NCBI GenBank assembly: GCA_003481775.1
Contig: QULU01000017.1
Span: 287 to 64,286 of the forward strand
Reading direction: 5' to 3'
DNA length: 64,000 nucleotides
Origin: Clostridiaceae bacterium OM02-2AC
Lineage (GTDB): Bacteria; Bacillota_I; Bacilli_A; Erysipelotrichales; Erysipelotrichaceae
Within the stretch, counting starts at the first letter, position 1, and each line of letters begins with the position of its first letter. Positions 8,301 through 16,381 of the stretch are shown one piece after another. Both the position numbers and the translations under genes were made by a program. The notes beneath the pieces are model-generated. The model did no database searches. It saw only the letters and a list, made by a program, of their open reading frames with translations, and was not told the origin of the DNA.

Positions 8301-10143
8301 TGGAGATACGTTCCAGATACAGGCAAATATATATCCATCGGAAGCCGCGGATACTATTACTTGGGTTCTGGCGGACGGATTGCAGAAAGTCAGTGAAGAC
8401 GGTAATGTCATCACGGTAAAGGCAGATAAGACAGGTACCTATGAAGTTAGGGCGAAAACGAAATCAGGACTGGAAAAAGCCGCAAAAATCAAAGTTATAA
8501 AAACAGTATTCGATACCAATATCTCCGGATGGAAAGCTACTTCAGGTACTTGGGCAAAATCTGAACTCGGTTTGCATGGAAATAATGCCGGTATCGGAGA
8601 CAGCTTTAATATTTCCAATGCGCAGCTGAAAAAAGATATCGCATTTACATATGAGGCAGATGTACACTTTGCATCCGGAACAGCAACAGGGCTGACCTTC
8701 GGAGTTGGTGATCAGAATAATCCTGCTGGTAAATGGCTCTGTGTCAATATTGAAAAAGGGGATAAGAATGTAGCTAAGATGTTTAAAAATACCGGCAGAG
8801 AGGACTGGGCGGTTGAACATAAGCTTACAGATGAGGAGAAAAACGCAAAAGATTACCACTTTAAAGTAGTTTACGATGGAAAAGGACGTTTAGAGTATTA
8901 TCTGAACGACAATCTGGTTGCTGAAAAGGATGATGCGTCATTTGAAGGCGGCTATGTGGGTGTAAATACATTCCATGCAGATGCAAGCTTCAACAATGTT
9001 GTACTGACAACAGACGCACCGGTGAAAACGATTATAACAAAATTTGAGGACCTGAGTTTTGACAAAGGCACCTCACTGAAGGATGTAAAAGCTAAGCTTC
9101 CTAAGATCGTCACAGTAGAAAAAGAGGACGGGATTCAGATAACGATGCCGGTAGCTTGGGATACCGACATGGTTGATATGAACAAAGCAGGAACATATGC
9201 TGTAACAGGCAAGCTGGAAGGCACGGAATTGAAGCCTGTCATTAAAGTGACCGTTAAAGATCGCGTATTGAAATCACTGGAGCCTGGAAGTCTGTCAATT
9301 ACTGCACAGCAGGGAAGTAAGGCAGATACTGTTTTCAAGGAATTGAAAAAGGATGTTACAGGTATCTATAGTGACGGCTCACGTGAGAACCTAAAGGTTA
9401 CCGGATGGGATGCTGATAAGGTTGATTTCACAAAACCTGGTACCTATAAAACAGTAGGATATCTGAATAATAGTAAGACGGATACAATCGAGATTACAGT
9501 AACAGTTCTGAAAAAGGATACGCCAATTACGGACAGAAATATTCAGAATAAGGATGAAACGATTTCGGTAAGTGGTAAACTGCCGGAGGGAATTACATTG
9601 CATACGGAATATCTGAAAGCGTCTGACGTTGCGAAAACACTTAAGGATACGTCCTTCCTGAATAAGTATGCACTTGAACAGGTCATTGATTTTACTTTCA
9701 TGAAGGATGGAAAGCAATACGTTCCAACAGATATGCTAAATGTTTGTATTCAGGTTAAGCCGGAATGGAAAGACAAAAAGCTCTCTGTCATTTATATTGA
9801 TGATAATGGTACGATTACCAAACTACCATGCACCATCAAGGATAATCTAATTACGTTTGAAACAACGCACTTCTCTTTATATGCAGTTGTTTCAGAAAAG
9901 AGCAATGAAGGAACAACACCTGAAATACCAGGAGCAACGGAAAAACCGAAGCCGGGAGGACAGATACCTGATGCAGGTCAGAGTGATAAAACAAACGGGA
10001 CAACAACAAGTACCGATCAGCGTGAGGTTCCTACGGGTGATACAACAAATATACCGGCATTGCTGACGATGCTGGGTGCAGGCGGCCTGGGCATCTTCCT
10101 GAAAATGAAAAAGGATCGTACAGATAAAAAGAAAGGGCTGTAA
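5305..10143 (+). CDS. Secreted multidomain glycoside hydrolase family 32 (fructan hydrolase)
   Basis: A 1612-residue exported enzyme predicted to cut fructans (levan, inulin) or sucrose. A basic signal peptide covers about residues 1-45. Two LamG-like sandwich modules (about 45-220 and 235-400) and a cadherin-like strand module precede the GH32 five-bladed propeller. The catalytic triad is visible: nucleophile Asp521 in MNDPNG, stabiliser Asp653 in FRDPK, and acid/base Glu700 in SECPDL. The GH32 sandwich, a further LamG module and Ig-like (Big) modules follow. The C-terminus has EVPTGD, a hydrophobic stretch and a KMKKDRTDKKK tail, a sorting-signal layout with a shortened motif. The start at 5305 follows GAGGAGAG; a GTG at 5275 is the alternative. 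A cre site lies upstream. Confidence 0.92.
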   Translation: MSQKRARKNRAAAKKAAAAVFACSMVLSNVSMLPITAQETGEQVQQAETVIDGFESVSANVSDYTKNSNTSYRMHKNGGNNRLVSDISAKSFSYEAKVKIEEGDRGSLIFGTAKQNYDDFGNFFGLELSAKDGNFYIKLFQDGGAGGELVHSTEVLSGVDTSAEVALKLSVDEDKNIEVYINGQKVDIEVNNDFKYHYTGGYLGLLTWQSKVAFSDIKVTRYTDSTPDFKSNLQNLKGINGYWKDTDEGLYSNGGGDNFAMSTTEGTDFSYSTDVRLRKDGAAALVFRSNDDGSESYVANISRKDKNVRLFKFPGGIDVGTGTVALPGEDKETYNLRVEAVGNSIRYYVDDQLLVAGNDDSHTSGKFGLLTFNTTAVYQNLNQKELTADTYPKLSGLDIIGDGTILTPSFKEDAAAYDLFIPRSADSVKLKAGGNADSMSMIIKDAKGDVLQDATAVENNVETASLKLPSGTSRIYLTLKKGDISVETVIKVNKMFSAAELSQEAYRPQFHFSPETNFMNDPNGLVYDPSNQTWHMFFQKQPGVGWVNNQAWGHAQSKDLVTWQEMPLAIPIDDLGYIFSGSAVVDEDNTTGFFSDNKEGESKLVAIFTHHGHGTQVQSIAYSKDHGLTWTKYDGNPVIENPGGNPYSTEFRDPKVFRYDNKWYLVAAGGRGRLFASEDLKTWTHVQDFTYANGNELHSECPDLFPLPVDGTGEQKWIYTGGGEFYVQGKFEKQDDGYFHFLAETGAIEEPNGRTNMYATQSYYNDWKGKDRKMLISWLQDYSAPDAIPEKGWNGIQSLPLEVGLKTVNDKVILTHYPAEEINDLHGAVLYEASNKTIEEGGANLLGDVSGRIYDLQAEFTLGTAKEFGFNLRTGDGQKIVFKYNKDTKKMILDKTSSGAAYNNVVDWELLPSADNKVKLRILVDEGVVEAFGNDGEANISDLCFPSAESVGMELFANGGNVHLDQLKIYDMKSMYTGASLSEGIQKVLSLTTPAQVEVGDTFQIQANIYPSEAADTITWVLADGLQKVSEDGNVITVKADKTGTYEVRAKTKSGLEKAAKIKVIKTVFDTNISGWKATSGTWAKSELGLHGNNAGIGDSFNISNAQLKKDIAFTYEADVHFASGTATGLTFGVGDQNNPAGKWLCVNIEKGDKNVAKMFKNTGREDWAVEHKLTDEEKNAKDYHFKVVYDGKGRLEYYLNDNLVAEKDDASFEGGYVGVNTFHADASFNNVVLTTDAPVKTIITKFEDLSFDKGTSLKDVKAKLPKIVTVEKEDGIQITMPVAWDTDMVDMNKAGTYAVTGKLEGTELKPVIKVTVKDRVLKSLEPGSLSITAQQGSKADTVFKELKKDVTGIYSDGSRENLKVTGWDADKVDFTKPGTYKTVGYLNNSKTDTIEITVTVLKKDTPITDRNIQNKDETISVSGKLPEGITLHTEYLKASDVAKTLKDTSFLNKYALEQVIDFTFMKDGKQYVPTDMLNVCIQVKPEWKDKKLSVIYIDDNGTITKLPCTIKDNLITFETTHFSLYAVVSEKSNEGTTPEIPGATEKPKPGGQIPDAGQSDKTNGTTTSTDQREVPTGDTTNIPALLTMLGAGGLGIFLKMKKDRTDKKKGL

Positions 10144-10218
10144 CATAATAAAATATCTGCCTGCAGGTGTCAGGGTGTAAATGTAGCATATGATGGTACA
10201 CTGCGTGTATTAGCATAG

Positions 10219-10267
10219 GAAAAGCCGCTTCAAAAGAACGTGATGTCGTTCATAGAGCGGCTTTTTA
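10219..10267. terminator. Bidirectional terminator
   Basis: AAAAGCCGCT pairs with AGCGGCTTTT and has a U-tract in both directions. It separates the GH32 gene from the convergent SAP-domain gene. Confidence 0.75.
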
Positions 10268-10357
10268 TTAGGCCGGTATCGATTACTCTGCAGCTATTCA
10301 TGAAAGCAGAATCTGCGTCAGAATAACGATAAGAAATCTTGTATACAGAAACAAGCC

Positions 10358-10930
10358 TCAATCCAATATTGAAATATCCTCTTTTTGATAAACATGCGGT
10401 CCCGGGATAGCTTTGCGATACTTCCAGCAGGCGATAGCTTCCTTTAATGAACGCCCGGGATTGTCCGCAAAGAAGGCACGAATATAGGCATTATATTCAA
10501 ATTGCGCCTGAATCTTCGTTTTTCTGTGCTTCTTTTGTTCCAGAAGATCATACCAGGCATCTACGGCGTCCTGATAACGCAGGCCCGCATGCGTCTTCAG
10601 CCAATCCTGAAATTCAACATGAAAGGAGAATTTACTGCCAATCACAGACTTGAAAAATGCGCGATGCAGCTGTGAACAGACAATATCCTCCTCGATAATG
10701 GAATCAAGATACAACGGCTCTATACGAGTGCATTTCTGAGCCCTTTTCCCGGCCGCAATGGCTCCTGTGCCACCCTGTAATATATGCAAAATGCGCGCAT
10801 TGAGTTCTTCCTTGCTTCCGGATGCCGATACCTTGCATACCTTTAGAAACGTCTGCAGCTCCTCTTTTCGATAATAGTTTTCCTGAAACTGCTCTGGTGT
10901 TAAGGTCTTTGATAATTCCGGTCGTTTCAT
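10358..10930 (-). CDS. SAP-domain protein (DUF6434-like)
   Basis: A 190-residue soluble protein. Residues about 25-55 look like a SAP helix-extension-helix motif (LQTFLKVCKVSASGSKEELNARI split over two helices), which in other proteins binds DNA. The C-terminal half (FHVEFQDWLKTHAGLRYQDAVDAWY...) resembles the DUF6434 region found with SAP domains in Firmicutes; its function is not known. The start at 10930 is preferred because TGGAGG sits just upstream; the ATG seven codons earlier lies before that site. Confidence 0.7.
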   Translation of the reverse strand: MKRPELSKTLTPEQFQENYYRKEELQTFLKVCKVSASGSKEELNARILHILQGGTGAIAAGKRAQKCTRIEPLYLDSIIEEDIVCSQLHRAFFKSVIGSKFSFHVEFQDWLKTHAGLRYQDAVDAWYDLLEQKKHRKTKIQAQFEYNAYIRAFFADNPGRSLKEAIACWKYRKAIPGPHVYQKEDISILD

Positions 10931-11001
10931 GATTCCTCCATTCCTTGTCATAGGAAAGCAGACGGATAGCGTATCGTCGTCCTGCCCGTATGCTCCTATT
11001 A

Positions 11002-12375
11002 CTACAGCTTCAGCTGTCCCTGACGAACCTGCTGCTTCTTATAGCCCCGTATGATATCATTCATGCGGTAGCGGATACCGTGTTTCTGACACTCTGCCTG
11101 AAACAGCTTATACAGCTTTGCGGCATGTGGGGAATCACAGCTGTAAACATTATGATAGCGCTGTTCATACAGCCTGCGTTTTCCCGGGAAATAATGATCC
11201 AGCTGATAGTAATAATAATCCCTCTGATTATCCCGCAGGGTCATACCGAAAGCAGGGTATATAAATTTCGCATGATGCTTCGCCGCAAGCGCGACGATAC
11301 CGATGATATTTTCCGGCGTATCATTGATAAAGGGAAGAATGGGCATCATCAGAATTCCTGCATAGATGCCGGCCTTATGTAATTCCTCCAAAGCCAGAAA
11401 GCGCTCACTGGAGCTTGGGGCATAGGGTTCAATAATCTTTCCAAGAGCATCATCCGCACAGGTGATTGTCAGCTTGATAATAACGGGATTGTGCGAGGCT
11501 ATGCGCGACAGTAAATCCAGATCGCGCAGTACCAGAGTGCTTTTGGTATCGATTCCCACACCGAATCCATAGCGGTCAATCAGCTTCAGGGCACCTCTTG
11601 TAATTTCGTGCTGCTTTTCAAAGGGATTGTAGGTGTCCGACATGGCACCGATGCCTACAACTCCTTTTTTTCGCTTTCCCTTTAACTGGCGCTCCAGAAT
11701 GAGCAGCTCATTCTTCTTTTTCCGTACCCGGTCAAATTCCTGTACCTGATAGCAGCTGCTTCTGGAATCACAATAGATGCAGCCGTGATTGCAGCCCTTA
11801 TACAGATTCATATTAAAATCCATACCAAACCAGGAAAACTGCCCAATGGAATTCCCGCCACCTTGTAAAATTGTCTTCGCCTCAATTTCCTCCATGGTAT
11901 CCTGTGTGTTTTTTGCAAGGGGTATATAAAGCTCGATCACCGAAGCATCCTGATGGTAATGAAACCGTTCATCATACCTTTCAAAATATACGAGTCTACC
12001 CTTTGCCGGGGTCAGCTGCCTGTTTTTCAGCTCCTGTTCAAATACCGTTCGTATGGTTTCCGGAAGCAGTGCCATTTCACCATGATGCTCGATGCACAGA
12101 TACTCCCCTTTTGGAATACGGTAAATCTGAAAGTGCTCCGGATACAGCTGTGCACTGGGAACACCACAGGCGTAGGTCAAACCCTGTGGACCGCGTTGGG
12201 TAAGGGCATATTTCAAAAATTGCTTTCCCTGCTTCACATGATACATTTTCAACTGCTCATTGAACCTTTTCCAGAAGGCCATGGAAATGCCGGCATTTTT
12301 GCATAGGGAGGTCCCCAATCCGGTTTCACAGCCTACCAGAAAAATATCATCCAGCCTGCACAGTCTGGCTTCCAT
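11002..12375 (-). CDS. Radical SAM protein with N-terminal GyrI-like effector-binding domain
   Basis: Residues 1-155 look like a GyrI/AraC-type small-molecule binding domain (DDIFLVGCETGLG at the start, ASVIELYIPL at the end). The rest is a radical SAM enzyme of the SplB/Rv2578c type, with the iron-sulfur cluster motif C195-x3-C199-x2-C202 in GCNHGCIYC. It would cut S-adenosylmethionine to make a radical; the substrate is unknown. The ORF stays open upstream to an ATG at 12420, but the GyrI domain begins right after the ATG at 12375, and that start reduces the overlap with the GNAT gene to 29 bases. It is the last gene of the WYL-linked operon. Confidence 0.82.
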   Translation of the reverse strand: MEARLCRLDDIFLVGCETGLGTSLCKNAGISMAFWKRFNEQLKMYHVKQGKQFLKYALTQRGPQGLTYACGVPSAQLYPEHFQIYRIPKGEYLCIEHHGEMALLPETIRTVFEQELKNRQLTPAKGRLVYFERYDERFHYHQDASVIELYIPLAKNTQDTMEEIEAKTILQGGGNSIGQFSWFGMDFNMNLYKGCNHGCIYCDSRSSCYQVQEFDRVRKKKNELLILERQLKGKRKKGVVGIGAMSDTYNPFEKQHEITRGALKLIDRYGFGVGIDTKSTLVLRDLDLLSRIASHNPVIIKLTITCADDALGKIIEPYAPSSSERFLALEELHKAGIYAGILMMPILPFINDTPENIIGIVALAAKHHAKFIYPAFGMTLRDNQRDYYYYQLDHYFPGKRRLYEQRYHNVYSCDSPHAAKLYKLFQAECQKHGIRYRMNDIIRGYKKQQVRQGQLKL

Positions 12376-13120
12376 AGGTTTTCCAAAGCTTTTCAGCCTT
12401 CTTTTCCGACTGAATATCATTCGTCAGATAGGTATCTCCGTAAAATAGTGCATAGCTTGTTACCGGTCCTGGACAGCTCTGGGCATCTTCTCGTGTGGTT
12501 ATATGATGGACAACACAGGCTTGTCCCCAGCTGCTCATCCAGTCCGCGAATCGAAGCGCATACTGACTGGCAAACGGACACTGATCGGTATAGTATAATA
12601 CAAAGGTGTTTTTTGGATGCTTTGGCTGAAACACGGAATCTGCAAAGCGCGGTGTCTTTCCATCCGCATGAAATGGCAGATGCATCAATATATAGTCCCC
12701 GGCTTCATCGGCAGGGGTAAAGCCTTTATATTTCAGATAGGAGGGATCGCTCAAATATGGCAGCTTCTTTTTTCCTGATAAAATCGTAATACCATGCATT
12801 CCCTTTGCCTTGGCATCCTCAATGCAGTGCTGCAGCAGCGCATCAGAATAGCCGCAGCCCTTAAAGCTTCCGGAAACCCATAGACAGTTGATATGCATCC
12901 AGTTCTCCGCCTGAATAGGGAGCCATGCGGCTTGCGCCGGCATATACTCAATGAAAACCTTACCACGCACATCAGCTTTATAAAAGACAAGCCCCTCCTC
13001 CATGCGCTCCTTCAGCCATGCCTTCTTATCCGTAATGCTATGATCCCCTTTTTTCTCTGTCATACTGCAGCAGATATGCTCCTTCTGCAGGTTCTCCTGT
13101 GTAAGTTGTATATATTCCAT
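12347..13120 (-). CDS. GNAT acetyltransferase with C-terminal YoaP-like domain
   Basis: A 257-residue protein. The N-terminal half is a GNAT acetyltransferase fold with an acetyl-CoA loop region at LWVSGSFKGCGYSDALLQHC. The second half (TFVLYYTDQCPFASQYALRFADWM) is the YoaP-like module that follows GNAT domains in a set of Firmicute proteins, with a Cys in a thioredoxin-like position. AAAGGAG precedes the ATG at 13120. Its 3' end overlaps the radical SAM gene, and the GyrI-like gene lies just upstream, so the three form one operon. The acceptor molecule is unknown. Confidence 0.83.
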   Translation of the reverse strand: MEYIQLTQENLQKEHICCSMTEKKGDHSITDKKAWLKERMEEGLVFYKADVRGKVFIEYMPAQAAWLPIQAENWMHINCLWVSGSFKGCGYSDALLQHCIEDAKAKGMHGITILSGKKKLPYLSDPSYLKYKGFTPADEAGDYILMHLPFHADGKTPRFADSVFQPKHPKNTFVLYYTDQCPFASQYALRFADWMSSWGQACVVHHITTREDAQSCPGPVTSYALFYGDTYLTNDIQSEKKAEKLWKTYGSQTVQAG

Positions 13121-13148
13121 GCTTTTTCTCCTTTACGGATGTTCTCCG

Positions 13149-13814
13149 TTATTGTTTTCTTACCGGTATGCGCAATACCGTTTTCAGATTTTCCGGCTTG
13201 CATTTTCTCGGATCTCCCAGATAGATTTCATGATGCTTTCTAAGCTGTCCGCTGGCTGCAGGAGAGCCGATATCCACACAGTAGCCGTTTTCTTCAATAA
13301 AGCTATGTAGCTTCTTTAGCGTAGCCGGTTCCTCATCATATGAGCCCTTGTGCAGAATTTGGGCGCAGAGCCCCTCCTCATACCATTCCAGCCGTACGCT
13401 GTTGATATCTGCCTCCGGGTGTTTTTTATGAAACTCCTCGCATGCCCATGCGAACACATCCTCTGTAACATATTCCGGAAGGCGGAGCATGGATGTCCAC
13501 AGGAAATCTTCCTTACGGGAGTAATCCACTCCCTTGATTCCCTTCATTTCCCACAGTCCCTCCAGCGGCGGCACCACATAATCATGATAGCCCTTTAGCA
13601 CTATGGCCTTCTTTCTGCTCATTTTGATGGTGAAGGTGATACCGTAAAGCAGCTGCATCGCCTTGCTGTAATCACCATCCTCCTCATTCGGATTTCCTTT
13701 GCCATCCACCATCAGAAAGGGAATTGCCGCTACATTGATCAGCATACCCGTGGTTTTCGGCTGATAGAGGTCCTTATACTTTTTCTTATAGTCAAGCTTT
13801 GCATTCGCTTCCAT
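13149..13814 (-). CDS. GyrI-like small-molecule-binding domain protein
   Basis: A 221-residue soluble protein of the GyrI-like family (LDYKKKYKDLYQPK at the start, then FLMVDGKGNPNEEDGDYSKAM). Such proteins bind small, often toxic, molecules or act as cyclopropanyl-hydrolases in some members; no specific ligand is visible. The start at 13814 is chosen because AAAGGAG stands nine bases before it, while it touches the ATG at 13823 directly. It is the first gene of the operon and has an inverted-repeat operator about 37 bases upstream, matching the one at the WYL regulator. Confidence 0.78.
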   Translation of the reverse strand: MEANAKLDYKKKYKDLYQPKTTGMLINVAAIPFLMVDGKGNPNEEDGDYSKAMQLLYGITFTIKMSRKKAIVLKGYHDYVVPPLEGLWEMKGIKGVDYSRKEDFLWTSMLRLPEYVTEDVFAWACEEFHKKHPEADINSVRLEWYEEGLCAQILHKGSYDEEPATLKKLHSFIEENGYCVDIGSPAASGQLRKHHEIYLGDPRKCKPENLKTVLRIPVRKQ

Positions 13815-13850
13815 CGCTTTCATCTCCTTTCCTATATCCTATCACACCAT

Positions 13851-13872
13851 ATAGGACATCTGTATGTCATAT
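13851..13872. promoter_or_regulatory. Inverted-repeat operator of the GyrI-GNAT-SAM operon
   Basis: ATAGGACA-N6-TGTCATAT, nearly identical to the perfect repeat at 14815-14836. It lies about 37 bases before the GyrI-like start codon and touches the stop codon of the WYL regulator. Probable binding site of that regulator. Confidence 0.6.
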
Positions 13873-14777
13873 TACTCATACTGCTTTACTGCATTTCGCA
13901 TTCTATTCACTACCTCATCTCGTATATCTATAGGCTTTAGGATGCGTAAGGAATCTCCGAAGGACATGAGATAGCCGTATACCCATTCGCTTTTTGGAAA
14001 ATCAATGGTAACAAGAAAGCTTCCATCCTCTCTTCGCTGAAAGCAGGAGGAATCATATTCATCAAAGATGCGATAGGCGACACTCTCCTTCATTTCCAGA
14101 ACCAGATGGATCAAATCCTTTTTATATTCATTCTGATCATGCGGCAGATTGGATGTATCCAGCTCCCGTTGAAAGTGTTCCTTTGTATGCTGCAGGTTCT
14201 CCATGCGATTCAGCTTGAAATAACGCTGCGCCTGTTTCTGTGTACAGTAGCCGATCAGATACCATGCGGATCCCTTGAACAGCAGCTGCAATGGCTCAAC
14301 CGTCCGTGTAGAGCTGGCACCGTAGGAGGAATGATAGGTAAACTGAATTACCTGCTTCTCCAGAATTGCATCCTTTAACAGAAGAAATTTGCGATTGGCA
14401 CTGCGATCAGCTCCCCAGTCAACAAAGTCGACATCGATCCAGTTGGTCAGCTTTGCGGAAAATGTGGAGCTCAGCTTGGTAAGCAGGGAATCCACATCCT
14501 GTGGGTCTGCAATGTGATAGCTCTGCAAGGCAGCCATCAGCTTTTGCTGCTCCTCTTCGCTGAACATGGAGCGGTGGAGTACATAATCCTCCATCAAAAA
14601 AATACCACCCTGATGCCCCTTGTTGGTGTACAGCGGTATTCCTGCCATGGAAAGTGCGTCAAGATCACGGTAGATTGTACGCGTACTGACTTCAAAATGC
14701 TCTGCCAGCTCCTTCGCAGTTACTCTTCGCTTCTGCAAAAGGATATAAACAATTTCAAACATTCTCTGTATCTGCAT
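13872..14777 (-). CDS. WYL-domain transcriptional regulator (DeoR-type HTH)
   Basis: A 301-residue DNA-binding protein. Residues 1-60 form a winged helix-turn-helix of the DeoR/HTH_11 type (KRRVTAKELAEHFEVSTRTIYRD). Residues about 135-300 are a WYL domain, with the WYLIGYC segment that names the family and a C-terminal WCX-like extension. WYL regulators respond to small ligands or nucleic acid. The start at 14777 follows AAAGGAGGGATCGC; the ORF could begin 12 codons earlier, before that site. Matching inverted repeats in front of this gene and in front of the downstream operon suggest autoregulation and operon control. Confidence 0.85.
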   Translation of the reverse strand: MQIQRMFEIVYILLQKRRVTAKELAEHFEVSTRTIYRDLDALSMAGIPLYTNKGHQGGIFLMEDYVLHRSMFSEEEQQKLMAALQSYHIADPQDVDSLLTKLSSTFSAKLTNWIDVDFVDWGADRSANRKFLLLKDAILEKQVIQFTYHSSYGASSTRTVEPLQLLFKGSAWYLIGYCTQKQAQRYFKLNRMENLQHTKEHFQRELDTSNLPHDQNEYKKDLIHLVLEMKESVAYRIFDEYDSSCFQRREDGSFLVTIDFPKSEWVYGYLMSFGDSLRILKPIDIRDEVVNRMRNAVKQYE

Positions 14778-14814
14778 GCGATCCCTCCTTTCTGACTCCA
14801 TTGTAACAGACATA

Positions 14815-14836
14815 ATATGACAATACTATGTCATAT
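14815..14836. promoter_or_regulatory. Perfect inverted-repeat operator upstream of the WYL regulator
   Basis: ATATGACA-N6-TGTCATAT is a perfect 8-bp palindrome with a 6-bp spacer, about 38 bases before the WYL regulator start and in the divergent region shared with the FMN reductase gene. It is the twin of the repeat at 13851-13872. Confidence 0.65.
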
Positions 14837-14960
14837 TTGAGTAATTTGCATAAACATAAGATAATCGCATATACTGAAGCGAGAATAAAGGATTTCAGGC
14901 ATATATCTTGTGCTTTCCATGACGCAAGACTAGAATACAGATATAGAAAGAAGGCAGCTT

Positions 14961-15512
14961 ATGAAAAAAATAAAAATTGCAGCCATAGTCGGATCTCTTC
15001 GCAAAGCATCCTTGAACCGTCAGCTGGCAGAAGCAGCCGCAGCTCTTTGCGGTGATGAGCTTGTATTTGAACTACTCGATTATCAGGATTTACCTTTTAT
15101 GAATGAGGATATTGAATTTCCGGCGCCTGCTGCTGTACAGCGCCTGCGAGCGCAGCTTCAGGAAGCGGATGGCATATGGTTCTTTTCACCGGAATACAAT
15201 CATGGCATCTCCGGAGCATTAAAAAATTTCCTGGATTGGATGTCCCGTCCGGATGAAGCACAGCTGCGGGTTTTGAATGGGAAGCCGGCAGCCGTAAGCG
15301 GCATTACACCCGGTATGTCTGGTACGCTGATTGCACAGGATCAGCTGGTCACCCTGCTGAGCTTTCTCAATATGAGGGTTATGAATGTGCCGCGGCTTAC
15401 GATCCCTAACGCACTGGAGCAGGTAGTGGATGGAAGGCTTACCTTAAAGGAAAGCGAGCCCTTTCTGGAAGAGCAGTGCAAGGCCTTTGTACAGTTTATA
15501 CAGAAACACTGA
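14961..15512 (+). CDS. NADPH-dependent FMN reductase family protein
   Basis: A 183-residue flavodoxin-fold oxidoreductase. It has the FMN phosphate-binding loop GSLRKASLNRQLAEA near the N-terminus and the PEYNHGISGALKNFLDW segment that contacts the flavin ring. Relatives reduce quinones, azo dyes or chromate with NADPH. It is transcribed divergently from the WYL regulator, and the perfect operator lies in the shared intergenic region, so it could be in the same regulon. Confidence 0.9.
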   Translation: MKKIKIAAIVGSLRKASLNRQLAEAAAALCGDELVFELLDYQDLPFMNEDIEFPAPAAVQRLRAQLQEADGIWFFSPEYNHGISGALKNFLDWMSRPDEAQLRVLNGKPAAVSGITPGMSGTLIAQDQLVTLLSFLNMRVMNVPRLTIPNALEQVVDGRLTLKESEPFLEEQCKAFVQFIQKH

Positions 15513-16381
15513 GCAGCACAGCATTTCGTAGAAGGAATGTGTGAGCTATTACGCGAAAAAGAAAAGATGATTTCAAGGGTGGATGTGATTTGCTTGGAAA
15601 ACGTCTTTTTTTCTAGAAAGTAAAGGATATATATAAGCTCTAACCAAAGTGGAAAGGGTGGGGTGTACTGCTTTTTACAGTAGATACGTAACCCATCCTT
15701 TTTTCTATACATACATATAAGGAAAGGAAGGAAGCTTTGGTGATGCTGTATCGAATGGCAATATGCCTTTAACAATGCATAATCGAATAGGGTGTGAATA
15801 TTGAAAAGGAAAGGTTTCCTGATTTTTCTAACCATAAGGAAAGCTTTGAGAAAATGCCTTCTATCCAGCTCGTGTGATACGTGTGAAATACAGCATAAAA
15901 AAGTCCGTACAGCAGTTGCTATGTAAGAAAACCGTGCGTCACATATCTGTCATATTTTACTATGTAAACAGTTATTTATTACCTTTTTTATCATTATTTA
16001 TATATAATATTATATTTTGAAAGCGTTTTATGAAAAATGGGGTAAAAAGTAAAAATTATTAAAAAGTGCAAAACGATTACTAAAAAAAGCATTGTTTTCG
16101 AGAATAGTTTGAAATACGATGGAATTGTGATGTAAGGGGTTACGGATGGGAATCATGAAGAAAAAAGGAATCAGTTCTGTAAAACCCTTTTATGTTCTTA
16201 ATTGGGTATGGATGAGGCATACCGACAGGAAAGCTTTGCAGAGATGATGAGCTTCAGAATTGATTTCATTGAAGGAGATGGAAAAACGGGTCAAGAAAAA
16301 AAACGGTTAGCAGATGCAAATAAGCAGGGCATGTGTTAGAAATTCTGATGATAAGAAATGAAAAAATGAAGGGAAGGTATT
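15513..16381. other. Long intergenic region before the discoidin protein gene
   Basis: It contains a terminator-like hairpin at 15653-15704, a very AT-rich promoter-like region at about 15960-16020, and an imperfect cre-like TGAAAGCGTTTTAT just after it. A 30-codon open frame starts at 16155 (MKKKGISSVKPFYV...), without a clear ribosome binding site. No other gene is seen. Confidence 0.5.
15653..15704 (+). terminator. Terminator-like hairpin
   Basis: AAAGGGTGGGGT...ACTG pairs imperfectly with CAGT...AACCCATCCTT and is followed by T6. It may end the FMN reductase transcript. Confidence 0.55.

Noticed and set aside
15610-15705. GGGTGG-type sequences near 15655 considered as a second T-box
   Set aside because: There is no Stem I, and they are part of a simple hairpin with U-tract.
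16155-16247. 30-codon frame MKKKGISSVKPFYV... before the discoidin protein
   Set aside because: No clear ribosome binding site and no protein features; the region is AT-rich and open by chance.
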